NCBI GenBank assembly: GCA_033762815.1
Contig: JANRLF010000001.1
Coordinates: 1 to 64,000, forward strand
DNA length: 64,000 nt
Direction of reading: 5' to 3'
Source: JANRLF01 sp033762815
Lineage (GTDB): Bacteria; Bacteroidota; Bacteroidia; Chitinophagales; CAIOSU01
Position 1 is the first letter of the stretch. Every line of letters begins with the position of its first letter. A model generated the notes under the pieces. It was not told where the DNA came from. It did no database searches and saw only the letters and a program-made list of their open reading frames with translations. A program made the translations under genes and the position numbers. Positions 47,301 to 55,651 of this stretch are shown here, in pieces.

Positions 47301-47331
47301 CAAAAGTACTTATGTTTATCAAGACCGCCAA
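47301..47331 (-). promoter_or_regulatory. Promoter of ubiE-porT
   Basis: On the minus strand TTG (47331-47329), 20 nt, then TACTTTTG (47308-47301) match the -33/-7 pattern. It lies over the first codons of engB, which is read in the opposite direction, so the two genes share this DNA. Confidence 0.6.
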
Positions 47332-47911
47332 TTTCATAGGGAGTTACCCAAGTATTTCCAAGTGCCCGCCACCCCAATTGCCGGAGTATGCCTTTATTGG
47401 CCGCAGCAACGTGGGCAAATCATCATTGGTGAACCTGATAACCGGTAACAAGGGACTAGCCAAAGTATCGCAAACCCCCGGAAAAACACAAACCATCAAT
47501 TTCTTTTTGGTGAACGATGCTTGGTGGTTGGTCGATTTGCCTGGATACGGCTATGCCAAAACCTCGCAAAAAAACCGTGGGCAATGGTCGAAAATGACCG
47601 CCGACTACCTAGAAAAGAGGGAAAGCCTTCAATGTGTGTTTCTACTAATTGATTCACGCTTACCGCCGCAAACGGTCGATATAACCTTTGCCAATTGGTT
47701 GGGCGCATCGGGCATTCCCTTCGTTATCGTGTTCACCAAGGCTGACAAGAATAGTAAAAATGAACTGGCTTCTAACGTGGCCGCCTTTAAGAAGGAGTTT
47801 TTGAAACATTGGGAAACGATGCCGCAATATTTTATTACATCAGCTGAAAAACGGGAAGGGCAGGAGGACTTGCTATCATTGATTGATAGTATTAATGGGG
47901 AAATAGCTTAA
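47312..47911 (+). CDS. engB: Ribosome biogenesis GTP-binding protein
   Basis: YihA/YsxC-family GTPase that assists assembly of the large ribosomal subunit. The 199 residues contain G1 GRSNVGKS (30-37), G2 within TPGKTQTINFF, G3 DLPGYGYA, and G4 FTKADK, with the ITSAE G5 region near the end. ATG 47312 is preferred to the upstream TTG 47288, because it gives the usual N-terminus of about 30 residues before G1. It is divergent from ubiE with the two starts overlapping in space. Confidence 0.95.
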   Translation: MFIKTANFIGSYPSISKCPPPQLPEYAFIGRSNVGKSSLVNLITGNKGLAKVSQTPGKTQTINFFLVNDAWWLVDLPGYGYAKTSQKNRGQWSKMTADYLEKRESLQCVFLLIDSRLPPQTVDITFANWLGASGIPFVIVFTKADKNSKNELASNVAAFKKEFLKHWETMPQYFITSAEKREGQEDLLSLIDSINGEIA

Positions 47912-47925
47912 GCCTTGAACGGATT

Positions 47926-47957
47926 TTTGGAAAATCATACCCACCTTATTACCTTTG
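47926..47957 (+). promoter_or_regulatory. Promoter of the small His-rich protein gene
   Basis: TTTG at 47926-47929, a 20-nt spacer and TACCTTTG at 47950-47957 give a full match to the consensus. The leader is about 15 nt. Confidence 0.75.
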
Positions 47958-47976
47958 CCATAATTAATTAAGCACC

Positions 47977-48228
47977 ATGAAATTATTCTACGCCATCGTT
48001 TTCTTAATTGCAATGGTTATTGCTTTGACGGCAGGTTTTAAGCGCAACAATGCCTTCTTCAATGACAGGAATTTAGGCCAGGCCGCACCTTTGACTCCTG
48101 CTGCCCAAGTGGAAGAAGCTACGGAAGCCACCACAGCCGATAGCTCCGCCGCTGAGAAAGCACACAACGACCCAGCTGCTAGCGAACATGGTGCTACCGA
48201 GCACAATGCTGCAGAAGGCCATCATTGA
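47977..48228 (+). CDS. Small membrane-anchored protein with His-rich tail, unknown
   Basis: I do not recognise a family. The 83 residues have an N-terminal hydrophobic segment (3-20, FYAIVFLIAMVIALTAG), a short basic stop (FKRNN), then a low-complexity Ala/Glu/Thr region and a C-terminus with five histidines (EHGATEHNAAEGHH). It could be a single-pass inner-membrane protein or an uncleaved signal with a metal-binding tail (inference). Its own consensus promoter just upstream argues that it is a real gene. A weak hairpin follows at 48239-48262 without a T run. Confidence 0.65.
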   Translation: MKLFYAIVFLIAMVIALTAGFKRNNAFFNDRNLGQAAPLTPAAQVEEATEATTADSSAAEKAHNDPAASEHGATEHNAAEGHH

Positions 48229-48351
48229 TTTGTTTTAGTATCCGTTCTGTCTTTTACGGATATGTCATTACCTACTTTACTAACTAGAGAATATCCAAGC
48301 GTCTTTCTGAGCGAAGTTGATGAAAAGCGTTGCTCCCCTCTTGCCAATTTA

Positions 48352-48582
48352 TCAAGCAGCGATATGCAATTTAATAACCTCTAATTCAGGATTGTTTTTT
48401 AACGATGCCTGTGCCTGCTCATACAATGCCTTGGTAGTTGAGGCATCAAAATAGGCTTCCCCACACTGGCTGCAAACTTGAGCAGGAACACCCTTTACAA
48501 TCACAATGGAGTTGTCCCTTTCTAGCATAAAATTCTTAATACCTGGTTCTGTAACTCCTGATTTGCAGATTAAGCAGTTCAT
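48352..48582 (-). CDS. YgiT-type zinc-finger protein, antitoxin-like
   Basis: The 76-residue product carries two CxxC pairs (CLIC near residue 3 and CSQC near 37) separated by the segment RDNSIVIVKGVPAQV, as in the N-terminal zinc domain of MqsA/YgiT antitoxins. It then has a short helical tail but no helix-turn-helix, so autoregulation through this protein is doubtful. It is coded directly after the DUF4258 gene with a 4-base overlap. The pair looks like a toxin-antitoxin module with the toxin gene first. The function is inferred from this arrangement. Confidence 0.75.
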   Translation of the reverse strand: MNCLICKSGVTEPGIKNFMLERDNSIVIVKGVPAQVCSQCGEAYFDASTTKALYEQAQASLKNNPELEVIKLHIAA

Positions 48583-48866
48583 GGTAATGGTTTTTTCGTT
48601 TTAAAATCGTGCTCCCAAACTTCTATATCAGGTACATACACTGTTATAACAATGCAGGCTCCTACTTCGTTCTTTGAAATCACAATATGTAAGGGCATTT
48701 GCCCAAATATTTTAAGTATCAACATGCTGGCATATGGTTTATCATCGGGATGCTCTTTGATGATTTCGCCATAAGCGATAGCTTCTTCTACTTGCTCCGG
48801 TGTAATATTCCGTTCAAGCATTCTTTTGAATGCATGCAAAGAAGTAATAATGCCATTGCAGTCCAT
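48579..48866 (-). CDS. DUF4258 protein, possible RelE/BrnT-type toxin
   Basis: The 95 residues match DUF4258: an N-terminal HAFKRMLERNITPEQVEEAI helix pair (H-x-x-x-R-M-x-E-R), the strand IIKEHPDDKPYASMLIL, and the C-terminal IVITVYVPD strand. This is a small alpha/beta fold related in outline to mRNA-interferase toxins such as BrnT. It is followed by a zinc-finger antitoxin-like gene. A TATCTTTG element lies only 8 bases before the ATG, so the transcript is probably leaderless. Toxicity is not shown by the sequence. Confidence 0.75.
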   Translation of the reverse strand: MDCNGIITSLHAFKRMLERNITPEQVEEAIAYGEIIKEHPDDKPYASMLILKIFGQMPLHIVISKNEVGACIVITVYVPDIEVWEHDFKTKKPLP

Positions 48867-48873
48867 AACTTTT

Positions 48874-48881
48874 CAAAGATA
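48874..48881 (-). promoter_or_regulatory. Putative -7 element of the DUF4258/YgiT pair
   Basis: The minus strand reads TATCTTTG, 7 bases from the ATG at 48866. The expected start of transcription is within about 3 nt of the start codon. There is no clear -33 element. Confidence 0.5.
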
Positions 48882-48988
48882 ATGCTGAAACAATCAACTA
48901 TTAATGACACTAAGCAACATGATGGGAATTCTAGCAGAATGAGAATTCAAATCGCCTCCCTTCCCATTGAAAATTAAGATTTTTGGTG

Positions 48989-50014
48989 TTACAACCTCGG
49001 ACAAGGCAAAGAGCGGTTTTCGGTAGAGCTGGGGAAAATGCCCATATGTACCACCGAAACCTCAAAACCACCCACCGAATTGCTGGCTTGGCTGAGGGAC
49101 GAGAGGTTGATATCATAATTCATCAGTACTTTAATTCGATTGAATTGGTAGCCCAGCAGCGGCGCCAAGGCATCATTGAAGCGGTAGATGGTGCCAAAAT
49201 AGAGCACGTTCTTATTGTTTTTGTTGTTCCCTATGCTATAACCCGCTACAGCATCTAGCAGCCACTCCGAGGCCTTTTTTTGGTTCATGTAGATGAGGCT
49301 GGCATCCAGTTGCCACTTTGGGCTAAAGCGGATATTGGTACCCGCATGGGCCAAAGGGCGCACCCCAAGTCGATTGCTGCTGGTGTTGTAAAAGCTCTCC
49401 TTAGGCTTTACTAAGTGCATGGCAGAGGTGCCCACATTTACCCGTATGTTCGACCGTACTAAAGCAGTAAAATTTAGGCCCGCCGCCATATCGAAATAGT
49501 TCATCCGGTCGCCCCCATTTTCACCGCTGGGTGCCTGGTTGTCAAAAAAGAGGTCGTTCCATTGGCTGTTGAAGTACAGTCGGTCGTAGTCGATGCCCTT
49601 TTGTACAAAACCCGCATTGATGCCCATGGAGAGGTAATAGCGTTTTTTGTTGCCCAAAACCCTGTGATAAGCTGCTGATGCAAAAATTTTAGTGACCGAC
49701 AAATTACCCGTTCCTGCATTGTCGTGCAACAACACAAGGCCCACGCCCAACCAATCATTTTTTGGCAAGGTACCCTTCAACAGGCTGAAATCGCCGTAGG
49801 CTGAAAAGGTACGGTAATTGTATCGCTTGCCGTTATTGGCCCAAGGCCACTGCTGCTTGTAATTGCCGCCTATGCGGTAGTCTTCTATAAAGTTGCCCGT
49901 TTCGGCAGGGTTCAAGGTCAATGGCGATGCGAAGAATTGGGAAAAATGCAAATCTTGTCCCTGTGCGAAGTAGCCGCTTATCATGCATAATATGGCGAAT
50001 AGCGTCTTTTTCAT
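48989..50014 (-). CDS. PorP/SprF-family type IX secretion membrane protein
   Basis: Outer-membrane protein of 341 residues. A signal peptide (1-19, YFAQGQ) leads into the family opening QDLHFSQFFASPLTLNPAETG, followed by beta-barrel strands with repeated YRIGGNYKQQW, YLSMGINAGF and MNYDINLSSLSQASNSVGGFEVSV features. PorP/SprF proteins are needed for secretion or surface attachment of partner proteins with type B T9SS tails. The upstream gene (50011-54003) encodes exactly such a protein, and the two overlap by 4 bases (ATGA). Confidence 0.93.
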   Translation of the reverse strand: MKKTLFAILCMISGYFAQGQDLHFSQFFASPLTLNPAETGNFIEDYRIGGNYKQQWPWANNGKRYNYRTFSAYGDFSLLKGTLPKNDWLGVGLVLLHDNAGTGNLSVTKIFASAAYHRVLGNKKRYYLSMGINAGFVQKGIDYDRLYFNSQWNDLFFDNQAPSGENGGDRMNYFDMAAGLNFTALVRSNIRVNVGTSAMHLVKPKESFYNTSSNRLGVRPLAHAGTNIRFSPKWQLDASLIYMNQKKASEWLLDAVAGYSIGNNKNNKNVLYFGTIYRFNDALAPLLGYQFNRIKVLMNYDINLSSLSQASNSVGGFEVSVVHMGIFPSSTENRSLPCPRL

Positions 50015-53000
50015 CTTAGCAGGGTAATATTACCTTTTCTCAAATCACTGCTTGTTCCATCTTTAAAGGTAGCCTTCAGCGTGAAGGCATACACCTCCGC
50101 TTCTTGGGCTTGGCCTTTATAAGTACCATCCCAGCCATGTTCCAGCCTGTCCGACTCAAACACCAGTTCGCCCCAGCGGTTGTAAATGCGGAATTCCATG
50201 GTACTCACGCCATAGCCCTCTACATAGAATATATCGTTCAGGCCATCACCGTTAGGTGAAAAGGCATTAGGTAAATCGATAACCGGCCTGAAAGTAATCT
50301 CTAAATCTTTGCAGTACCTAGCTTCACAGCTGCTGGTGTCGGTAACAGTTAGGCAAGGGCTAAAGCTACCTTCTTCCCGATAGCGATGTGTAGGCTGATT
50401 TTCGGTTGAACCGCTTCCATCGCCAAAATCCCAAGCATAATTGGCGGGGCTGCTGCTACCATTGGCAAACTGCACATCGTCAAATATTTGGTAGCTGTTC
50501 GTATCCAAATCAAATATAGCTGTAGGAGAGGGGAACACTTGAAAGCTCACTTGTTGGCTAGCACTATCGTTGCAGGTATTGGGGTTGTATGCCGTAAAAC
50601 CAAGCGAGTAACTACCCACGCCTAAACTATCGAAAAGCGGGGTGGCATCAGTGCTGGATATGCCGGTAGAAAGCTGCCATAAGTAACTGGTGGCATTGCT
50701 GCTGTTATTTTGGGGCAACAAGTCATAGGGTACACAGCCATTATCTACGGCTATATTTGCCAACACTTTAGGCAGCAATACCACCGTAGCTGTTGCGGTA
50801 TCTTTTCTAACACAAGCATTGGAGGTAACAATCTGGGTGATTTGGAAGGTATCGGGTTGAAAGTACGAATGGGTGGGATTGGATGCACTGCTGGTCTGCC
50901 CGTCGCCAAAATCCCAGGCAATGTTACTGGTCCCCGTACTGGTATCCGTTAGGCTGATAGAAAGGGTGCCACAAACATTGAGCAATGTATTGAGGGTAAA
51001 GCCAGCCTGAATGGTATCATCCCTTACTACCACAGTCACGGTGTCGGTATTGGTAATGTTGCAAGTACCTGTATCGGTGGCAGTTAAAACTACGGTGAAA
51101 TTGCCGACTTGCTGAAAGGTATGCACGGGGCTGTTAGCGGTGGAAATGGGGCTGCCATCGCCAAAACTCCATACGAAAGTTTCAAAACCGCCCCCTTGTG
51201 AGTTATTGGGAAACTGCACCGTAAGGGGCAAGCAGCCAAGGGTATCATTGATGCCAACTGCAGCAGTTAGCTTGGGTTTAAAACTTACTAAGGCGAACAC
51301 GCTATCCCTGGTGCGGCAGCCATTGGGGTTATTGGCTACCAAACTGATGCGATAAGTACCCGCTTGGCTATACCTATGGCTCGGATTGGGGAGGGTGGAA
51401 GTGGTATTGTCGCCAAAGTTCCAAGTGTACTGTGTAGCATTTGTGCTTGTGTTTTGCAGCGATACCACGAAAGAATCGCAGTCGCTAACTATCGTTGGTA
51501 GAAAACCAGCAGTGACGCTATCGTCATCAACCACTACGGTAAGGTAAGCCGTATCGGAAATGGTACGGGCAGCGCAAAGATTGGGGTTGGAACCTATTAA
51601 ACGTACCACAAACGTACCTGTATCTGTAAAGGCATGGAAGGGGTTGCGCAAATTGGAAGTGTCGCCATCGCCAAAGTCCCATTGGTATTGCGTCACGTTC
51701 AAATCAGTAGCGGTAAAATTGGCCAAAAAAGGAACACAGCCGCTTTGCGATGGGCTTGCAGATACGGCAACCTCAACTACGCCCACTTCAAATTCAAACT
51801 TGATGACCCCTAAGTTGCAGTTGTTGGAGTTGTTGGTTTGTGATACTACCCCGGGAGTAGTCGGGAAATCGGAATTCTGGCCACAGCCCGCGCATACTGC
51901 TTGGTAGATAAATCCCCGCCTATCAAAGCGGCTGGTACCTCCATCGACGTGTTCGCTACTAATAGGCCCACCGAAATAAGAGGCATAAATGAGCGAATCG
52001 GCATTTTCGCTCAAAACGAGAAAATAGAAATCACTGCCATCGGTAGTACTTTGAAAAGCATCGGGAGTAACCGGCAAATTGAAAGTGGTTGCTACGTTCA
52101 AGTTTTGTATGGTGTTCACGGAGCCTCCCCAGCCTGATACGAAGATATTCCCGCATTGGTCAATCAAAAAAGCAGTAGGGGAGATATTGATAAACCTATT
52201 ACCATCGCCGAATACGGTAGAAAAAACCAAACTGTCCAAGTCAGGTGTCAAGCAACTAATGAATTGGCTGCTATTGGGTACGCTGAATACCCCCGGGGTG
52301 GTGGGGAAAGTACCCTCCGTTTGCCCCACTACATAAATGTTTCCATCAGGGCCTGTTTTTACGAAGTAGGCTTGGTCATAAAGCGAGGTGCCCAGAAAAG
52401 TAGATTGCAAGATGGCAGAACCATCAGCGGCCAATTTGGTAATCACCGCATCGCGCTGTCCGGTATAGGATATATCATAAGTACTGGAAGTAACTGGGTA
52501 GTCCGCACTATTGGTACCGCCTGTTACTATGAGTTCGCCCGCATCATCGAAATCCAAAGAATACACTGCATCCACCCCAGTGCCGCCCAAGTAAGTCTGC
52601 CAATAAAGCGAATCCAAATCATTGTTCATCTTCAATACCAATCCATCTTGCTGACCATCCAAAGAATCTTTGATAGCGGAAGTCGAAATGTTATTCAACC
52701 GTGGGGAATTGGTACAACTGGCAACAAAGACATTATCGCTGTCGTCCAAAATGATTTCGCCCCGGAAAGGATCGCCATAATTGTAGGCTAGCAAGTTAGC
52801 GCTATTGGCATTCAAGCCATCATTGCCCGTTCCGCCAAAGAAAGTAGAAGCGAGCAGCCCCCCGGTTTGATTCAGCTTGCAGATAATGATATCCGTACCA
52901 TTGTTGAAGGTAGCTCCATTATTGGGCAAATTGGCAAAAGCACCTCCATTGAAAGTAGTATCATAGGCACCCCTAGTAAAGGGGAAATTGGCGGATCCAG

Positions 53001-54003
53001 TAATGCCCAGTACCATCAATTCATTGCGGCTATTGATGATTAAGCTGTTGGGAACTTCGCTACTATTGCCACCCAAATAGGTAGAATAGAGTAGTTGCGA
53101 ACCGTTGGCCGAAAATTTAGAGATGGAGATATCACAATTGCCACCTTGGAAGGTTTGCTGGTATGCACCTACGGTTACCGGATAGCCAAAATCCAACGCA
53201 ATACCACCGCCATATAGGTCTCCAATGCTGTCGTATGTGGCCGTGAAGCCAAAATTATCTCCAAAAGAACCAGTAAAGGAAGAAAACACCAGCACAGGGT
53301 CAATAACCAAAGGCTGTTGGTGGTCATAGCCAGTTGGAAAATGGAAGCCCACTTGATTGCCACTTAAGCGAAAAGCACAATCCACCTTTTTGTCTTTTTG
53401 GTAGGCAAACAGGTTTTTCTCCGTGATATTTGTTACACTCGTTGCATAGCTGATTTCATTGCCAGCAGCGCGCAGGCCTTCTATGCCTTCATACATCCAA
53501 GCTATTTGCTTGGCATCCGCACCTGGCTGTACCGTGAAAAAATACTCCAAATGGCCTACTTTTTCTTGCCAAGTAAGGTCAATGCCCTTATAAATATCCT
53601 TATAGGTAATAGACTGATATACGGGCACCTTTTCCGCCCAACGGTCTTTACTGCCTACATAGTAGTTGTGGTGAAAAGGAAAAGCTTGCCCCCCCACCAT
53701 CTCCACCTTAGGATTAGCACCGGGAAATTTCATGCGGTAGGCATGGGCCGCAACCGGTTCGGTAGTATGTACATGTGCATGGCCTGAATCGGTATCCGCC
53801 GCAATCAAGTTAAAGGTAACGGCATCTTTCTCGAAATATACCTCTCCCGATTTCAGCTTTAGTTTAAAAGCAAAAGGTGCTTCCCACTGTCCTTGGTTGG
53901 GCACAAACATGGCCGATTGGGCAAAGACAGGCACGGCCACCCAAAAGATAAGTATAGCCGAGCAAATACCCATAAAGCCCCTTAATGCACCTTGCCTTAA
54001 CAA
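50011..54003 (-). CDS. SBBP/PKD surface protein with type B T9SS sorting domain
   Basis: Secreted protein of 1,330 residues: a signal peptide (ending VPVFAQ), an N-terminal domain of the DUF7948 kind (about 30-245, opening FVPNQGQWEAPF), a beta-propeller-like section with SBBP repeats (about 250-765, e.g. STYLGG, STFFGG and TYLGG words), six PKD-type domains (about 770-1235), and a gliding-type C-terminal domain (NAFSPNGDGLNDIF, IYNRWGELVF, GWDGTYKG, GNITLLR). The frame starts at TTG 54003. An ATG at 53973 is possible but loses the arginines of the signal peptide. It is translationally coupled to its PorP/SprF partner. The likely role is surface adhesion or gliding. Confidence 0.9.
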   Translation of the reverse strand: MLRQGALRGFMGICSAILIFWVAVPVFAQSAMFVPNQGQWEAPFAFKLKLKSGEVYFEKDAVTFNLIAADTDSGHAHVHTTEPVAAHAYRMKFPGANPKVEMVGGQAFPFHHNYYVGSKDRWAEKVPVYQSITYKDIYKGIDLTWQEKVGHLEYFFTVQPGADAKQIAWMYEGIEGLRAAGNEISYATSVTNITEKNLFAYQKDKKVDCAFRLSGNQVGFHFPTGYDHQQPLVIDPVLVFSSFTGSFGDNFGFTATYDSIGDLYGGGIALDFGYPVTVGAYQQTFQGGNCDISISKFSANGSQLLYSTYLGGNSSEVPNSLIINSRNELMVLGITGSANFPFTRGAYDTTFNGGAFANLPNNGATFNNGTDIIICKLNQTGGLLASTFFGGTGNDGLNANSANLLAYNYGDPFRGEIILDDSDNVFVASCTNSPRLNNISTSAIKDSLDGQQDGLVLKMNNDLDSLYWQTYLGGTGVDAVYSLDFDDAGELIVTGGTNSADYPVTSSTYDISYTGQRDAVITKLAADGSAILQSTFLGTSLYDQAYFVKTGPDGNIYVVGQTEGTFPTTPGVFSVPNSSQFISCLTPDLDSLVFSTVFGDGNRFINISPTAFLIDQCGNIFVSGWGGSVNTIQNLNVATTFNLPVTPDAFQSTTDGSDFYFLVLSENADSLIYASYFGGPISSEHVDGGTSRFDRRGFIYQAVCAGCGQNSDFPTTPGVVSQTNNSNNCNLGVIKFEFEVGVVEVAVSASPSQSGCVPFLANFTATDLNVTQYQWDFGDGDTSNLRNPFHAFTDTGTFVVRLIGSNPNLCAARTISDTAYLTVVVDDDSVTAGFLPTIVSDCDSFVVSLQNTSTNATQYTWNFGDNTTSTLPNPSHRYSQAGTYRISLVANNPNGCRTRDSVFALVSFKPKLTAAVGINDTLGCLPLTVQFPNNSQGGGFETFVWSFGDGSPISTANSPVHTFQQVGNFTVVLTATDTGTCNITNTDTVTVVVRDDTIQAGFTLNTLLNVCGTLSISLTDTSTGTSNIAWDFGDGQTSSASNPTHSYFQPDTFQITQIVTSNACVRKDTATATVVLLPKVLANIAVDNGCVPYDLLPQNNSSNATSYLWQLSTGISSTDATPLFDSLGVGSYSLGFTAYNPNTCNDSASQQVSFQVFPSPTAIFDLDTNSYQIFDDVQFANGSSSPANYAWDFGDGSGSTENQPTHRYREEGSFSPCLTVTDTSSCEARYCKDLEITFRPVIDLPNAFSPNGDGLNDIFYVEGYGVSTMEFRIYNRWGELVFESDRLEHGWDGTYKGQAQEAEVYAFTLKATFKDGTSSDLRKGNITLLR

Positions 54004-54079
54004 TGGAATGGAGTTGAACTTGCTGAATTTAGCGATTTTTTTGCAAATTGTGCCCTTCGTACCCTAAATATCAAGGTAA

Positions 54080-55429
54080 ATGCAACCGAGAGTAGATGCA
54101 CTAGAAGTGCGCAACAACAAAATGCCCGCGGGCATTCCCTATATTATTGGCAATGAAGCTGCGGAGCGTTATAGCTTCTATGGGATGAAGTCCATTCTTA
54201 CCATCTTTTTTGTAAGCCATTTGGGTATGAAGGCAGAGGAAAGTAAGGTATGGTACCATTTGTTCGTAACGGCCACTTATTTCATTCCCATAGCGGGGGC
54301 TTTGTTATCTGATATCTTTTGGGGCAAGTACAAAACCATTATGTGGCTTTCGGTGGTGTACTGTATCGGGCATTTTGTGCTGGCCTTGTTTGATACGCAA
54401 GTATCAGGGGTGTTTGCTGGTTGCTTGTTGATTGCCATAGGTGCCGGCGGCATTAAGCCCTGTGTGTCCGCTCACGTAGGCGACCAGTTCGACCAATCAA
54501 GGGCGCACTTGTTTGAGAAAGCATTCACTTGGTTTTACCTCTCTATCAATGCTGGGGCGGTAATAGCCTATATCACGGCTCCCCAGTTGTTGGATAAAGC
54601 CGGACCAGCCTTGGCTTTCGGGCTTCCCGGCCTTTTGATGGTAATTGCCACTTTGGTTTTTTATGCTGGCAGAAACAAGTTCATTACCATAAAACCTGCT
54701 GGCTGGCAAGTGTACAAACAAGAGCTTTTCAGCAAAAAAGGGGCGATGCTGGTGTTGAAGTTGGTGCCGCTTTATTTGTTCTTGGCAGTTTTTTGGTCAC
54801 TGTACGACCAAACAGGGGGTGCGTGGGTGTTGCAGGCCGATAGCCCTTTGATGGACAAGCATGTAAATCTTGGTTTTGTCGAATTCGACTTTTATCCCTC
54901 ACAAATAGGCTTTCTTAATCCTTTAATGATAGTGGCGATGGTACCCTTATTTTCCATTATTATTTATCCTGCCCTTGGAAAGATTACCAAGCTAAACTAT
55001 ACCAGGAAAATAGCCATTGGTTTTTTTATCGCTTTTCTGTCCTTTGCCCTTATTTCCTGGGTGCAAATGCGCATGGATGCAGGGCACACCATGAGTATAC
55101 TATGGCAAATGCTAGGGTACTTCATACTCACCATAGCTGAAATTATGATTTCGATTACCGCACTGGAGTTTTCCTATACCCAAGCACCCAATAGCATGAA
55201 GTCGTTCATTATGAGCTTTTATCTAGTGGCTGTGGCCATCGGCAATTTCTTTACCGCTATGGTGAATGTTTTTATAGCCAACCCTGACGGAAGTAGCAAA
55301 TTGGCGGGTGCCTCTTATTTTTGGTTTTTTACCATCTTGATGGTGGCGGCTGCCGTGGTGTTCATCTTCTATGCGGGAACTTATAAGGAACAGACTTTCG
55401 TGCAGGATGAGAAAAATGCTGTGCACTAA
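54080..55429 (+). CDS. Proton-dependent oligopeptide transporter (POT/PTR2 family)
   Basis: Inner-membrane symporter for di- and tripeptides of the major facilitator superfamily. The family's ExxER motif on helix 1 is present at Glu26, Glu29 and Arg30 (NEAAERYSFYG). The PTR2 signature GAGGIKPCVSAHVGDQFDQ follows, along with about twelve hydrophobic helices. At 449 residues it is somewhat shorter than the usual 460-510. The substrate range within the family is not resolvable. It is divergent from the T9SS substrate gene and is followed by a short hairpin terminator. Confidence 0.92.
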   Translation: MQPRVDALEVRNNKMPAGIPYIIGNEAAERYSFYGMKSILTIFFVSHLGMKAEESKVWYHLFVTATYFIPIAGALLSDIFWGKYKTIMWLSVVYCIGHFVLALFDTQVSGVFAGCLLIAIGAGGIKPCVSAHVGDQFDQSRAHLFEKAFTWFYLSINAGAVIAYITAPQLLDKAGPALAFGLPGLLMVIATLVFYAGRNKFITIKPAGWQVYKQELFSKKGAMLVLKLVPLYLFLAVFWSLYDQTGGAWVLQADSPLMDKHVNLGFVEFDFYPSQIGFLNPLMIVAMVPLFSIIIYPALGKITKLNYTRKIAIGFFIAFLSFALISWVQMRMDAGHTMSILWQMLGYFILTIAEIMISITALEFSYTQAPNSMKSFIMSFYLVAVAIGNFFTAMVNVFIANPDGSSKLAGASYFWFFTILMVAAAVVFIFYAGTYKEQTFVQDEKNAVH

Positions 55430-55447
55430 GGATTAATGGAAATAAAA

Positions 55448-55470
55448 AAGCAAGGCTATGGGCCTTGCTT
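55448..55470 (+). terminator. Hairpin after the peptide transporter
   Basis: AAGCAAGGC (55448-55456), a 5-nt loop, GCCTTGCTT (55462-55470). The stem is perfect, preceded by an A run and not followed by a T run. It could therefore terminate minus-strand transcription of the next gene, where the A run becomes U. Confidence 0.65.
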
Positions 55471-55501
55471 CGCATGGGATAGGTTTCAGATAGCTGATCC
55501 G

Positions 55502-55606
55502 TTATTTCTTTGAGGCTTTCTTTTCTTTCTTTTCCGCGCGCTTTTCTTTCAGCGTTTTGGTAGCCTCTTTCTTTACTTCTTTCTTAGCATCTTGTGATTT
55601 TGCCAT
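55502..55606 (-). CDS. 34-residue lysine-rich micro-protein
   Basis: A short complete frame from ATG 55606 to TAA 55502. The product begins MAKSQDAKKEVKKEA and ends KKEKKASKK, with 15 Lys, 1 Arg and 6 Glu among its 34 residues, so it is strongly basic, fully polar and probably helical or disordered. I do not recognise a named family. It has the look of small nucleic-acid- or ribosome-binding peptides. The stop is followed in its own direction by the hairpin at 55448-55470, whose A run then reads as a U run, as expected for a terminator of this gene. Confidence 0.6.
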   Translation of the reverse strand: MAKSQDAKKEVKKEATKTLKEKRAEKKEKKASKK

Positions 55607-55651
55607 AACTCATGATTTTTTTGATAGGGTTAAAACAAACAAAGGGGAAAA

